A DNA stretch of 64,000 bases from Streptomyces lavendulae subsp. lavendulae (GTDB lineage: Bacteria; Actinomycetota; Actinomycetes; Streptomycetales; Streptomycetaceae): the NCBI RefSeq assembly GCF_002803845.1, contig NZ_CP024985.1, forward strand, positions 6,459,501 through 6,523,500, given 5' to 3'. The notes beneath the pieces were generated by a model. The model was not told the DNA's origin, made no database searches, and saw only the letters and a list, made by a program, of their open reading frames with translations. The first letter of the stretch is position 1. Each line of letters starts with the position of its first letter. The translations under genes and the position numbers were made by a program. Shown here one piece after another: positions 63,762-64,000 of the stretch.

Positions 63762-64000
63762 GCGCCGTGACCCCGATCGAGGAGCTGCTCACCCGCGGTG
63801 AGCTCACCGTCCGCGGCCGCATCGCCGAGGCCTCCAACGCCGTGCTGCTGTGCACGGTGGCCCACGAGGGCACGAGCGCGGAGTGCGTCTACAAGCCGGT
63901 CAAGGGCGAGCGCCCGCTGTGGGACTTCCCCGACGGCAACCTCGCCCGCCGCGAGCGCGCCGCCTACCTGGTCTCCGAGGCCACCGGATGGGGGCTCGTC
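63758..64000 (+). CDS. SCO1664-family kinase-like protein (N-terminal 81 residues)
   Basis: The GTG at 63758 overlaps the DUF3090 stop (GTGA). The visible part, including TPIEELLTRGELTVRGRIAE and ECVYKPVKGERPLWDFPDG, matches the start of the phosphatidylinositol-kinase-related family that is the third trio member. YKPVKGE carries the likely ATP-binding Lys. The gene runs off the right edge. Confidence 0.9.
   Translation, partial: MSAVTPIEELLTRGELTVRGRIAEASNAVLLCTVAHEGTSAECVYKPVKGERPLWDFPDGNLARRERAAYLVSEATGWGLV

Overview
The window is high-GC actinobacterial chromosome, almost certainly Streptomyces. Support comes from GTG starts with strong purine-rich ribosome sites, many TetR regulators, two chaplin genes, a DUF5703 gene and the Actinobacteria-specific phosphomutase/DUF3090/kinase-like trio. 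Gene order (hmgA, CitMHS transporter, aldehyde and alcohol dehydrogenases, SoxR, chaplins, the trio) recalls from memory the SCO1715-to-SCO1660 side of the S. coelicolor core. Most of the window is therefore core chromosome, with one accessory insertion. No transposase, integrase, CRISPR array or rRNA was seen.

Left part (1-26 kb): catabolism and its regulators. It starts with a left-truncated homogentisate dioxygenase gene whose promoter overlaps a perfect inverted repeat. A three-gene cell-envelope operon follows (beta-helix protein, cupredoxin-like lipoprotein, polytopic membrane protein). Next come a TetR gene, a molybdopterin oxidoreductase, a citrate-metal transporter, an aldehyde/alcohol dehydrogenase pair, an acyl-CoA dehydrogenase, a MaoC dehydratase and SoxR. 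After these lie a BKACE-like enzyme with a zinc-ribbon partner, an alpha/beta hydrolase, a NamZ-type muramidase, an SDR/acyl-CoA ligase/TetR operon and a secreted subtilisin. Three TetR genes can each be paired with a repeated operator-like sequence, which outlines small acyl-CoA or aldehyde regulons.

Middle (26-38 kb): an acyl-CoA dehydrogenase with an aminoglycoside-phosphotransferase-like partner, a metallo-beta-lactamase-fold protein, a histidine-rich protein, a DUF202 pair, a NUDIX hydrolase, an FAD dehydrogenase, an ASCH protein and two amino-acid permeases closed by strong terminators.

Accessory region (about 38.6-51.9 kb): a compact, largely co-directional biosynthetic gene cluster. 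It holds an MFS exporter, an unusual single-module NRPS (half condensation domain, adenylation domain, carrier domain, beta-lactamase/PBP-like hydrolase with Cys in place of the catalytic Ser), an ATP-grasp ligase, an unassigned TIM-barrel-like enzyme, a glutamine-dependent asparagine-synthetase homologue, a 2OG-Fe(II) oxygenase, a branched-chain-type aminotransferase, an AEC permease and a TauD-family dioxygenase. The parts suggest a small modified peptide or amino-acid metabolite made by both NRPS and ATP-grasp chemistry. The product cannot be named. The cluster ends at a terminator directly beside the 3' end of tRNA-Leu(GAG), and a 9-base copy of that tRNA end lies near the left boundary. 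This is the best candidate for an undescribed system.

Right part (52-64 kb): an M20 peptidase, a short chaplin with a sigma-BldN-like promoter, a chaplin with collagen-like repeats and a sortase signal, a RecD2-like protein that has lost its ATP-binding loop, an aldo/keto reductase, an F420-type oxidoreductase, a ferritin-like protein, CorA and the conserved trio, whose last gene runs off the right edge.
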